Positions 8,824 to 16,568 of a stretch of 64,000 bases of DNA are shown one piece after another. The DNA is taken from contig DIUC01000054.1 in NCBI GenBank assembly GCA_002435785.1, forward strand, positions 17,948-81,947. Direction: 5' to 3'. The notes beneath the pieces are model-generated. The model saw only the letters and a program-made list of their open reading frames with translations, searched no databases and had not been told where the DNA came from. Source of the DNA: Saprospiraceae bacterium UBA6168 (lineage in GTDB: Bacteria; Bacteroidota; Bacteroidia; Chitinophagales; Saprospiraceae). Within the stretch, counting starts at the first letter, position 1. Every line of letters starts with the position of its first letter. Both the position numbers and the translations under genes were made by a program.

Positions 8824-9717
8824 TTGAAAAAAATAAGGATTGGTACAAGGGGCAGCAAGCTCGCCCTTTGGCAGGCAGAATTCACCAAAGCCGCCCTCGC
8901 CGAAGCAGGCGTGGAGACCGAACTCGTCATCATTAAGACCACGGGCGACATCGTGCAGCACCTCAGTTTTGACAAAATCGAGGGCAAAGGCTTTTTCACC
9001 AAAGAAATCGAAGATGCCCTGCTGAGGGGAGACGTGGACATGGCCGTGCATTCCATGAAGGACTTGCCCACCACCCAACCCGATGGCCTCGTGGTGGCTG
9101 GCGTCAGCTACCGGGAGGACCCCGCCGACTGGCTCCTCATCCGGCAGGGCGAGGCGGCTGACACCGAATTGTTCCAATTGAAAAACGGGGCCACCGTCGG
9201 CACTTCCTCGGCAAGGCGCAAAGCACAACTCCTCGGCTACCGACCTGACCTGCACCTTGTGGACATCCGGGGGAACGTGCCCACCCGCCTCGACAAGCTC
9301 CGGTCTGGCGACTTCGACGCCATCATGCTGGCGGGAGCGGGGCTTACTCGCCTCAATCTCGACCTCGCTGGGCTGGAAGTGGTGAAACTCAACGTCCGGG
9401 AATTTGTGCCAGCCCCCGCACAGGGCGTGCTGGCCTTCCAGTGCTGCGCCGACGACCTTGAGACCCGACGTACCATCCAGCAGCACCTCCACCAACCGAA
9501 CGTTTCTGCCGTGACCAACGTGGAGCGCAAAACCCTAAAGCTCATTGGCGGCGGCTGCCTCTTGCCGCTCGGTGTTTATTGCGAGCGGGACGCCAGCGGC
9601 TACTACCATGTATGGGCTGCTATGGCGAGTGCCTGGGACCAGCCCGTGCGGCGGGTTCGGCTCTCGCAAAGCACGAGTTTTGGTTTGGCAGAGAAGGTGG
9701 TGGAGGGGCTTCGGTGA
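8824..9717 (+). CDS. hemC: Hydroxymethylbilane synthase (porphobilinogen deaminase)
   Basis: HemC joins four porphobilinogen units into hydroxymethylbilane in tetrapyrrole synthesis. The TTG at 8824 gives 297 residues starting MKKIRIGTRGSKLALWQ, the conserved N-terminus; the reading frame continues upstream to an ATG at 8725, but that stretch is repeat-derived. Family motifs visible are TRGSKLALWQ, VHSMKDLPT, GTSSARRKAQL and RGNVPTRLDKL. Cys245 in GGGCLLPLG is the expected attachment site of the dipyrromethane cofactor. No other heme gene is adjacent. Confidence 0.95.
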   Translation: MKKIRIGTRGSKLALWQAEFTKAALAEAGVETELVIIKTTGDIVQHLSFDKIEGKGFFTKEIEDALLRGDVDMAVHSMKDLPTTQPDGLVVAGVSYREDPADWLLIRQGEAADTELFQLKNGATVGTSSARRKAQLLGYRPDLHLVDIRGNVPTRLDKLRSGDFDAIMLAGAGLTRLNLDLAGLEVVKLNVREFVPAPAQGVLAFQCCADDLETRRTIQQHLHQPNVSAVTNVERKTLKLIGGGCLLPLGVYCERDASGYYHVWAAMASAWDQPVRRVRLSQSTSFGLAEKVVEGLR

Positions 9718-9734
9718 AAGCCGGTTTCTTTGGT

Positions 9735-9812
9735 AAATGGGCTTTAGGCCGTCCTGTCTAAGGCGTTTACGTCGCCCTTAATGGCTTGGACGGGACGGCC
9801 TAAAGGCCATTT
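9735..9812. terminator. Long hairpin after hemC
   Basis: The arms at 9735-9758 and 9789-9812 pair at 22 of 24 positions (core TTTAGGCCGTCC / GGACGGCCTAAA). A smaller inverted repeat (TAAGGCG/CGCCCTTA) sits in the loop. It begins 18 bp after the hemC stop and could terminate transcription, but no strong U-run follows. It may equally be an intergenic repeat. Confidence 0.5.
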
Positions 9813-9969
9813 TACAGGGGGTGACTTCGATGGAATTTACAAAAATCATTTTTCAAGGAGGATTGCCGCCGACTTTGACCAAGTGATGGATGCCACCGCA
9901 CCCCCAACGGACAGCGACCCCACCGCTTTATTTTTTCGTTAACTCAATACAGGGTCAAATAGGTCAGGC

Positions 9970-9977
9970 TACCTTTG
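9970..9977 (+). promoter_or_regulatory. Putative -7 box for the secreted phospholipase C-like gene
   Basis: TACCTTTG matches TAnnTTTG. Transcription would start near 9984, which supports the ATG at 10020 with a leader of about 36 nt over the ATG at 9990. Confidence 0.5.
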
Positions 9978-10019
9978 TAGCGGCTGTTTTTGGCCAAACA
10001 CGAAAAGCAACGCTTGCCG

Positions 10020-11288
10020 ATGTACCGAATAAAACTCAAAACCGCCCTGTTGCTTCTGCTGCCGTTGGCGGCACTGCTAATGGCCCTACGGCCTGCACCG
10101 CCCGATGCTTGGGGCTTTTTCGGCCACCGCAAAATCAACCGCCAGGCCGTGTTCACGCTGCCGCCGGAGATGATGGTCTTTTTCAAAAAGAACATTGACT
10201 ACCTCACCGAGCACGCCGTGGACCCGGACATGCGCCGCTATGCCTCCAAGCACGAAGCGCCCCGCCACTTCCTCGACCTCGACCGCTATGGGGCGCCGCC
10301 GTTTGAAAACTTGCCCCGCAACTGGCCGGATGCGCTCATGCAGTATTTTCAGTATTATTATGTGAATGAACGTGGGGACACCCTTCGGCTCGTGACCGAG
10401 CCAATCACGGAACGGGCAGACTCGGTAAGTTTCAACCAACGACTGATAAAAGGGGCCTCGACGGGAAGCAATAGGGTAGGGGTTGGCCGCAAGGAATTTC
10501 GGCGCTTTTTCAACCAAAACATACTGCCGCTCTATTATGAGGACGGTGCGTGGGAGGTTCCATGTGACTCCATCGCCAGCCTACTTGGCGGTGCCCGACT
10601 CAATTGCCGGACCATGTTCGTCGTGGACACTTTCTCGCAGCACGGTGTGCTGCCCTACAATCTGGAGCAGATGCTCAAGCGCCTGACCGATGCCTTTGTG
10701 GCAAAGGACGCCAAGCGCATACTTCGCCACAGCGCCGACATTGGCCACTACATCGGCGATGCGCACGTGCCGCTGCACACCTCCGCCAACTACAACGGCC
10801 AACTCACCGGTCAAGACGGTCTCCACGCTTTTTGGGAGAGCCGGTTGCCGGAGCTTTACGCAGACGAGAAATACGACTTCTGGGTAGGCCAAGCTGAACT
10901 GATTGCCAACCCGAAGGACTATTTCTGGAACATCGTGCTGACGAGCAACTCGCTGGTGGACAGCGTGATTGGCATTGAGCGCTCGTTGCGCAGCCAATTC
11001 CCGCCCGACCGCCAGCTCTGCAACGAGTACCGCAACAATGTTTTCGTGAAAACCCAATGCGAGGACTTTGCCGCCGCCTACCACGACCGCATGGGCGGCA
11101 TGGTGGAGGCACGGATGCAGGCTTCCATCATCTCGGTGGGCAGTGCATGGTACACGGCGTGGGTGCTGGCCGGGCAGCCCGACCTTTCCCGCCTCGGCGA
11201 GGAGGCTGTTGCGCTGCCAGATTCCACCGATTTGGAACTGCGAAAAGCTGTGCAGGACGGGCGTCAGTTAGGCAGGCCGCATGACTGA
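10020..11288 (+). CDS. Secreted zinc-dependent phospholipase C / S1-P1 nuclease-like protein
   Basis: The 422-residue product starts MYRIKLKTALLLLLPLAALL, a clear signal peptide. The mature part begins near AWGFFGHRKINRQAVF; in this fold the N-terminal Trp and following His bind zinc. Further ligand-rich motifs are HSADIGHYIGDAHVPLH and DGLHAFWE. This pattern places it with the alpha-toxin/P1-nuclease helical zinc hydrolases, which cleave phospholipids or nucleic acids; the substrate cannot be read from sequence. It is predicted to be periplasmic or secreted; no sorting tail was seen. The ATG at 9990 would add ten residues ahead of the signal peptide. It is probably monocistronic. Confidence 0.85.
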   Translation: MYRIKLKTALLLLLPLAALLMALRPAPPDAWGFFGHRKINRQAVFTLPPEMMVFFKKNIDYLTEHAVDPDMRRYASKHEAPRHFLDLDRYGAPPFENLPRNWPDALMQYFQYYYVNERGDTLRLVTEPITERADSVSFNQRLIKGASTGSNRVGVGRKEFRRFFNQNILPLYYEDGAWEVPCDSIASLLGGARLNCRTMFVVDTFSQHGVLPYNLEQMLKRLTDAFVAKDAKRILRHSADIGHYIGDAHVPLHTSANYNGQLTGQDGLHAFWESRLPELYADEKYDFWVGQAELIANPKDYFWNIVLTSNSLVDSVIGIERSLRSQFPPDRQLCNEYRNNVFVKTQCEDFAAAYHDRMGGMVEARMQASIISVGSAWYTAWVLAGQPDLSRLGEEAVALPDSTDLELRKAVQDGRQLGRPHD

Positions 11289-11377
11289 GGCAGGTGACAG
11301 GTCATTTTCCGGTTCAAATTCACCGTTATTTTAAGGTAAATTCATTTGACGCCCCCCTGTGTAAAGGGGTTAAGGTG

Positions 11378-11385
11378 TACCTTTG
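11378..11385 (+). promoter_or_regulatory. Putative -7 box for the lamin-tail protein gene
   Basis: TACCTTTG matches TAnnTTTG 38 nt before the ATG at 11423, supporting that start over upstream in-frame codons. Confidence 0.5.
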
Positions 11386-11422
11386 GCGTTTACAAAAACA
11401 ACATTCAACAAATGCTCGCTTC

Positions 11423-14023
11423 ATGAAAAAAGCAAATTTTACCCTCCTTGCCTTGTTTGGCTTTTTGGTCAACTGTTTTTCCCAAAACGTGGTCATCACG
11501 GAAATCAACTACAACAATCCCGGTGTGGACAATTACGAATTCGTTGAATTCTACAACCGGGGTGCTTCCGTTATTCAACTGGAAGGATGGACGATTTCCA
11601 ATGCCATCAATTATACTTTCCCAGCGTACTCCCTCGACCCCGGTGCGTATGTGGTGGTGTGCAACAACTTGATGAGTTTTCAGGCGGGCTTTGGCTTTCA
11701 GGCGCTTGAGTGGAATTCCTCCTCCGGCAATGCCCTGAACAATACCGGCGAGAACATCGTGTTGAAGGATGCCGCTGGTGCCGTTGTTGACTCGGTACAC
11801 TATTCGAGCATGGCCCCGTGGCCCGTGCTGGCCAATGGCTTCGGCCCTTCGCTCGTGCTTTGCGACGTGAACACCGACAACAGCAACCCCGCCAACTGGG
11901 CAGCGGCACTGACCCCCACGGGCGTTTTTGTGGGAGCGGTCGAGATATTGGCCAACCCCGGCAGCGCCTCCAACTGCCTCACGGGGCCTATCCTAAGTTT
12001 TACACTTACAAATGTTAATGTGCAGGAAAATTCGGGCAACGTCTTCGTCAACGTGGCCATGACCAACGGCAACACCAACCCGACCACTGTCACCCTCAAT
12101 GCCAGTGCTGCTTCCACGGCCACTTTTCCCAGTGATTATTCAACCTCACTCCCTATCACCATCACCTTTCCGGGGGGAACGAGCGAGAATGTACAAACCG
12201 CGTCCATTGCCATCGTGGACGATGCGGTGCAGGAGCCAAACGAGGTGCTGACACTTATACTGTCTAATCCCACCAACGGTGCAAATGTTTTGGGCAGCGG
12301 AATGAACATCAACATTACCGACAACGATACGCCACAAACAGGGGCCTTGGTGATTTCTGGCGTGTTTGATACGCAGGTCGAAGCCGGCGGAACTTGGGCC
12401 AAGGGCTGTGAGCTGAGGGCGTTGACCGACATTCCCAACCTGAGCATTTTTGGGGTTGGCTTCGCCAACAATGGGGGTGGAACAGACGGTCAGGAGGCCA
12501 CTTTGCCTGCTATTTCGGTGTTGGCGGGTGATTGCATCTATATCGCCAACGACAGTGCCTTGTTCCACAATTTTTTTGGCTATCCGCCAACGATATCCGA
12601 CTCGGATGCAGGCATAAATGGCGACGACGCCATCGAGCTCTTTGAAAACGGCCAAGTGATTGACGTTTTTGGGGACATCACTTATGCAAGCGGCAGCACA
12701 CTTGCATGGAACTACATGGACGGTTGGGCGTACCGCAAGAGCGGCACCGGCCCCGATGGCACTACTTTCAACCTTGCCAACTGGAACTACAGTGGCATAA
12801 ATGTCTTTGACCTGCAAACCACCAATGCCACGGCCACCGTGCCTTTTCCGGATTGCAGTTACTCGCCCGTACCGCCAAACACGGTCATTGCCAACCCCGA
12901 CAACGTGACTGGCAACTACAATGCGCCTGTGACCATCAATGTATTGGCCAATGACGTGGTGCCGATTCCCCTGACCTCCCTTACGGTCACCAACCCTGCC
13001 TCCAGCGGCAGCGTGACCGTCAACGGTGTGGCCACCCTTACCTATACGCCGAATCCTAACTTCTGTGGCACCGACCAGTTCACGTACCAGGCTTGCGATG
13101 CAAACGGCTGCGATGTTGCGGTTGTTACCATCACCATCAATTGCCCAACGAACTACCCGCTTTATAGCATTGCCGCCGTCACCACGGTGAATGCCAATGG
13201 CCAACCGGACTCGCTGAACGTCACTTGCGAACTGCGGGGCATCGTGCACGGCATTGACTACCAAGGCGTCAATGCGGGTGGTCAGCCGATAAATGCCATG
13301 CAGTTTTCTTTGATAGCAAATGGGGGCATTAGCGTGTTTAGTGCCAAGAGCTTTGGCTACACGGTGCAGGAGGGAGATGAGTTGGCCGTCCGTGGCAAAA
13401 TCACGCAGTTCAGTTGCCTTACCCAGATTTCGGATGTGGACACGGTGATTGTGCTTTCAACTGGCAATGCCCTCGTCAGCCCGACGATTACGACCTTCCT
13501 GAACGAGTCTTTTGAATCGCAATTGGTGGAACTGACCAACCTGACGATGGTGAACCCCAGCCAATGGCTCGGCAATGGTACGAGCTTCAATGTGGACGTG
13601 ACCAACGGCACCTTCACGAATACGATGCGGATTGACAATGATTGCGAGCTTTCGAGCATGCCCGCTCCTGTTGGGCCATTTCATGCCAGGGGGCTTGGTG
13701 GGCAGTTCGACACGGCTCCTTGCGACGATGGCTACCAGTTCCTTCCGCGTTATGCTGCCGATATTATCCTACTGAATGCGACCTCGGAGTCGCTTTTAGA
13801 AAGTAAAATCAGCTTTTACCCAAATCCAGTCACCGACCAACTTTTTCTGAAAACGGATATCATCGTGGACGATGTGATTGTGGCAAATGCCCTGGGGCAG
13901 CAGGTGATGCAAGTGAAAAAGCCAGGCAACAAGCTTGCTGTCAGCCAATTGGAAGCTGGTTTCTACCTCATTAGTTTCCGTGCGGAGGGCAGCGTTTGGA
14001 CCAGTAAATTTGTGAAGCAATAG
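11423..14023 (+). CDS. Large secreted lamin-tail/Calx-beta protein with T9SS sorting tail
   Basis: The 866-residue protein starts MKKANFTLLALFGFLVNCFS, a signal peptide. Domains in order: a lamin-tail domain (VVITEINYNNPGVDNYEFVE, about 22-185); a Calx-beta-like region with QENSGNVFVNVAMTNG and IVDDAVQEPNEVLTLIL; a second lamin-tail-like segment; a cadherin/Ig-like segment with TYTPNPNFCGTDQFTYQA; and a DUF5689/OB-like region containing LRGIVHGIDYQG. The C-terminus (from about 790) has the T9SS type A pattern, SFYPNPVTDQLFLKT ... GFYLISFRAEG ... KFVKQ. It is predicted to be exported by T9SS and anchored or released at the surface. The role is unknown; lamin-tail proteins are often linked to nucleases or adhesins. 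Confidence 0.88.
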   Translation: MKKANFTLLALFGFLVNCFSQNVVITEINYNNPGVDNYEFVEFYNRGASVIQLEGWTISNAINYTFPAYSLDPGAYVVVCNNLMSFQAGFGFQALEWNSSSGNALNNTGENIVLKDAAGAVVDSVHYSSMAPWPVLANGFGPSLVLCDVNTDNSNPANWAAALTPTGVFVGAVEILANPGSASNCLTGPILSFTLTNVNVQENSGNVFVNVAMTNGNTNPTTVTLNASAASTATFPSDYSTSLPITITFPGGTSENVQTASIAIVDDAVQEPNEVLTLILSNPTNGANVLGSGMNINITDNDTPQTGALVISGVFDTQVEAGGTWAKGCELRALTDIPNLSIFGVGFANNGGGTDGQEATLPAISVLAGDCIYIANDSALFHNFFGYPPTISDSDAGINGDDAIELFENGQVIDVFGDITYASGSTLAWNYMDGWAYRKSGTGPDGTTFNLANWNYSGINVFDLQTTNATATVPFPDCSYSPVPPNTVIANPDNVTGNYNAPVTINVLANDVVPIPLTSLTVTNPASSGSVTVNGVATLTYTPNPNFCGTDQFTYQACDANGCDVAVVTITINCPTNYPLYSIAAVTTVNANGQPDSLNVTCELRGIVHGIDYQGVNAGGQPINAMQFSLIANGGISVFSAKSFGYTVQEGDELAVRGKITQFSCLTQISDVDTVIVLSTGNALVSPTITTFLNESFESQLVELTNLTMVNPSQWLGNGTSFNVDVTNGTFTNTMRIDNDCELSSMPAPVGPFHARGLGGQFDTAPCDDGYQFLPRYAADIILLNATSESLLESKISFYPNPVTDQLFLKTDIIVDDVIVANALGQQVMQVKKPGNKLAVSQLEAGFYLISFRAEGSVWTSKFVKQ

Positions 14024-14110
14024 CGGCAATGGGCGCAGCTTGAGCATGGCGTCATGCCAAGTTCAAGCTGCGTTAGTTCCAGAACAGGAATCCTAAACCG
14101 CATAAAAAAA

Positions 14111-14145
14111 AGCCCGCTCGGAGCAATTCCGGCGGGCTTTTTCTT
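14111..14145. terminator. Bidirectional intrinsic terminator
   Basis: AGCCCGC (14111-14117) pairs with GCGGGCT (14132-14138). The stem is preceded by an A-run and followed by TTTTTCTTT, so it can serve the plus-strand lamin-tail gene and the minus-strand RRM gene, which converge here. Confidence 0.85.
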
Positions 14146-14165
14146 TATTCTGACAAGTCTTTCGA

Positions 14166-14840
14166 CTAATATTCATCGTCTTTGTAACGGTCGTTGCGGT
14201 CTCCGCTGCGGTCGCTGCGATCACTTCGGTCGTTGTAACGGTCGTTGCGGTCATTACCACCGCCGCTGTAACGGTCTCCACCGCCACCGCCGCCGCTGTA
14301 ACGGTCTCCACCGCCACCACGATAACCTCCGCCACCGCCGCCACTGTAACGGTCTCCACCGCCACCGCCGCCGCTGTACCTATCACCTCCGCCACCGCCG
14401 CCACTGTAACGGTCTCCGCCGCCACCGCCTCCACGATAGCCGCCACCGCCGCCGCCGCTGTAACGGTCTCCACCGCCACCGCCGCCACGATAGCCGCCGC
14501 CACTTGGGCGGTCTCCGCTGCCACCGCTGCTAGTACGTGGGCGATAATTGCCGCTACCACTGCCGTCGCCATAAGCGCTGCGCTGTTGGGGGCGATCTTC
14601 CTTGGGTGTTGCCTCCTTCACAAAAATCGGTCTACCGTCCATCATGCTGTCGTTGAGTGCATCAATGGCTGCTCTTGCTTCGTCGTCATTTGGCATTTCG
14701 ACAAAGGCAAATCCTTTTGACTTGCCAGTAAAATGGTCTGTAATAACCTTGGCTGAAGAAACTTCACCGAACTTTTCAAAGACGGCTTGCAAATCTTCGC
14801 TGGTCGTGTTGAAATCCAGCTTTGCTACAAAAATGTTCAT
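14166..14840 (-). CDS. RRM-domain RNA-binding protein with glycine-rich tail
   Basis: Residues 1-80 form one RNA recognition motif: RNP2 is IFVAKL and RNP1 is KGFAFVEM. The rest (about 100-224) is low complexity, made of repeated GGGGGGDRYSGGGGGGYRGG-like units, and ends in a charged RNDRYNDRSDRSDRSGDRND stretch. Such proteins in bacteria bind single-stranded RNA and are often cold-induced; that role is inferred here. The DNA of the tail is internally repetitive and probably length-variable between strains. A -7 box at 14998-15005 implies a leader of about 150 nt. Confidence 0.92.
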   Translation of the reverse strand: MNIFVAKLDFNTTSEDLQAVFEKFGEVSSAKVITDHFTGKSKGFAFVEMPNDDEARAAIDALNDSMMDGRPIFVKEATPKEDRPQQRSAYGDGSGSGNYRPRTSSGGSGDRPSGGGYRGGGGGGDRYSGGGGGGYRGGGGGGDRYSGGGGGGDRYSGGGGGGDRYSGGGGGGYRGGGGDRYSGGGGGGDRYSGGGNDRNDRYNDRSDRSDRSGDRNDRYKDDEY

Positions 14841-14997
14841 AACAAAAAGTTACTTTTAAAATGAAATGAAAAAAATGGTTAAAAAATACTTGAATTGGTT
14901 GTGTAGCAAGCCTTTAGAGCTGGTCCGTTTTGAAAAAATGGTTCAAAAAGTCACTGGTACAAGGGTTTGCCAAACAAGCGACCTTTTATCGCTGGCG

Positions 14998-15005
14998 CAA
15001 AAGTA
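14998..15005 (-). promoter_or_regulatory. Putative -7 box for the RRM gene
   Basis: On the minus strand this reads TACTTTTG (TAnnTTTG). A TTG lies about 15 nt upstream at 15021-15023, a slightly short spacing. The resulting leader would be about 150 nt long. Confidence 0.45.
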
Positions 15006-15125
15006 AGTGAAGATTTTTTTCAATGCTGTTTTTTTTTATTTTGAGCTTGACTTGCTGTGATTGGGCGGCCATCAAATTTCTGATTTAAAATTTTTGGACA
15101 TGAAATCACGGTTGGAGTTTTTTGT

Positions 15126-15133
15126 TACCTTTG
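15126..15133 (+). promoter_or_regulatory. Putative -7 box for the SRP RNA
   Basis: TACCTTTG matches TAnnTTTG and sits 4-5 nt before the first paired base of the SRP RNA stem. No clear -33 element was found. Confidence 0.6.
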
Positions 15134-15137
15134 TCCC

Positions 15138-15240
15138 GGCAAGCGCCGTACGACCAGCTCCGGCCGAACTCCCCCAGGGCAGAAATGCAGCAAGGGTAGG
15201 TTGTTGAGCGGTGCGATATGGTTGCTTGCCATCTTTTTTT
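15138..15240 (+). ncRNA. ffs: Small signal recognition particle RNA (4.5S type)
   Basis: The RNA would fold into one long hairpin: 5' GGCAAGC (15138-15144) pairs with 3' GCTTGCC (15224-15230). At the tip, GCA-GAAA-TGC (15179-15188) gives a GNRA tetraloop. The flanking CCCCCAGG and AGCAAGGG strands carry the conserved CAGG/AGCA internal-loop bases of SRP helix 8, the binding site of the Ffh M-domain. It ends in a U-run at 15233-15242, followed by a strong hairpin at 15243-15274. The length of about 100 nt is normal for the Alu-less bacterial form. It guides ribosomes making membrane proteins to the Sec machinery. Confidence 0.85.
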
Positions 15241-15405
15241 TTGGGGAGGCGGTTTCTGATGGAACCGCCTCCCCATTTTTGTTTTCGGGCAGCAATGCGG
15301 AGAAGAATTGGTTGTTGAGCAATGCGATATGGTTGCTTGCCATCTTTTTTTGGGGAGTCTGTTTCTGATGGAACCGCCTCCCCTCTATTGCTTTCGGGCA
15401 GCAAT
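15199..15405 (+). repeat. Direct duplication of the SRP RNA 3' arm and its terminator
   Basis: Segment 15199-15296 recurs at 15310-15405 with few changes. The second copy repeats the SRP 3' strand (GTTGTTGAGC ... GCGATATGGTTGCTTGCC), the U-run, the GATGGAACCGCCTCCCC hairpin half and the CGGGCAGCAAT end. The 5' half and tetraloop of the SRP RNA are not repeated, so the second copy cannot form an SRP RNA alone. In the second copy the left arm of the terminator hairpin is altered (GGGGAGTCTG). Confidence 0.85.
15243..15280 (+). terminator. Intrinsic terminator of the SRP RNA
   Basis: GGGGAGGCGGTT (15243-15254) pairs perfectly with AACCGCCTCCCC (15263-15274), with an 8-nt loop, and is followed by ATTTTTGTTTT. 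Confidence 0.85.
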
Positions 15406-15496
15406 CATTTTAGGCGAATGATTGATGAAAACAATATTTGTGCACTCCAAAACCGGGTTTTAGTTTTGTTCTTCAAGATTTAAACGAAAACTTGAT

Positions 15497-16486
15497 ATGG
15501 CCGAGCAAATCAACAACATAGAAGACAAGTTATTCAAAGAGACCTTTTCAAGGTCGGAATATGCTCGTGAGTTGCTCTTAAGGTGCGCACCACCCGAGTT
15601 GACGACGTCGCTCCAGCTCGACACATTGACACTTACCAATTCCAGCTTTGTGGACAACGAATTGGCAGCGCATTTTGCAGACCTCGTCTTTGATTGTAAA
15701 ACCAAGGGCGACAAGGAAGCAATTGTTTCCTTTTTGATGGAACACAAGAGCTACTTGCCACCCTACCCGCCGCTTCAGATTTTAAACTACCAAATCAATG
15801 GCTGGAGGCAGCAGATAAAGTCGAAACTTAAGCCAGCTCCAATCTTGCCAGTCTTGTTTTATCACGGGAAAGCGAATTGGACGGAGCTACCCTGGAAATC
15901 TTATCTGGCAGGTATGGAAGCATCCTTTGAACCCTATACGCCCGAAGGGAGGTACTTGCTGATTGACTTGTCCGCATTGTCGGACGAAACCATCCGACAA
16001 TTCCGATATGGATTTTTGAAGACAGTTTTGCTGTTGATGAAGCACAGATATGAGCGGGAATATTTGTTGAAAAATTTGAGGGACATCCTTATTTTTGTGG
16101 AAGAGGAAACAGACATCCAAAACAGGACGGAAGATTTCCACATCATCATTCAATACATTACCGCTTCCAATTCTTTAAAATGGATAGAGGTGAAAGAGAA
16201 ATCTCGTACACTTTTTAAATTCAATAAGGCCATGACGCTACTGGAAGAAATGAATTTTGTTTTAAGGCAGGAAGCCTTGAGGGAGGGAAAGGAAGAAGGC
16301 AAAAGGGAAGGCATCAAAGAAGGCATCAAGGAAGGCATCAAGGAAGGATATGAATTGAAAACAAGAGAAACGGTCTTGTCCTTGGTTGAAAACTTCCCAG
16401 ACCAGCCCGACGAAAAAATTGCCAAAATTGCAAAGGTGGATATAGGATACGTCCAGCAAATCAGGCTCGAAATGGGCAAGAAGTAG
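15497..16486 (+). CDS. Rpn family PD-(D/E)XK nuclease / putative transposase-like protein
   Basis: The 329-residue protein matches the Rpn/YhgA-like family of recombination-promoting nucleases. The catalytic core shows Asp in HFADLVFDC and the E-x-K pair in FLMEHKS; QILNYQ and PVLFYHGKANW are also family motifs. Near the C-terminus a run of EG repeats (about 258-281, EGKEEGKREGIKEGIKEG) is coded by near-identical 12-nt units, as in many family members. The last 40 residues form a small helical segment. These genes are usually stand-alone and multicopy; none of the usual transposon ends are visible. The physiological role is unsettled. Confidence 0.85.
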   Translation: MAEQINNIEDKLFKETFSRSEYARELLLRCAPPELTTSLQLDTLTLTNSSFVDNELAAHFADLVFDCKTKGDKEAIVSFLMEHKSYLPPYPPLQILNYQINGWRQQIKSKLKPAPILPVLFYHGKANWTELPWKSYLAGMEASFEPYTPEGRYLLIDLSALSDETIRQFRYGFLKTVLLLMKHRYEREYLLKNLRDILIFVEEETDIQNRTEDFHIIIQYITASNSLKWIEVKEKSRTLFKFNKAMTLLEEMNFVLRQEALREGKEEGKREGIKEGIKEGIKEGYELKTRETVLSLVENFPDQPDEKIAKIAKVDIGYVQQIRLEMGKK

Positions 16487-16510
16487 AAGCCTTCAATGGG
16501 CAAGTCTTCA

Positions 16511-16552
16511 AAAAAAATGGGGCGCAACCGTATTGGCTGCGCCCCATTTTTT
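16511..16552. terminator. Bidirectional intrinsic terminator
   Basis: TGGGGCGCA (16518-16526) pairs with TGCGCCCCA (16538-16546). An A-run is on the left and a T-run on the right, so it serves both the Rpn gene and the minus-strand protease gene, which converge here. Confidence 0.9.
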
Positions 16553-16568
16553 GTGCCTCAGCAAGCCA

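Noticed and set aside
12146..13264. Long minus-strand frame opposite the lamin-tail gene
   Set aside because: It is the antisense shadow of a gene with clear domains, signal peptide and sorting tail.
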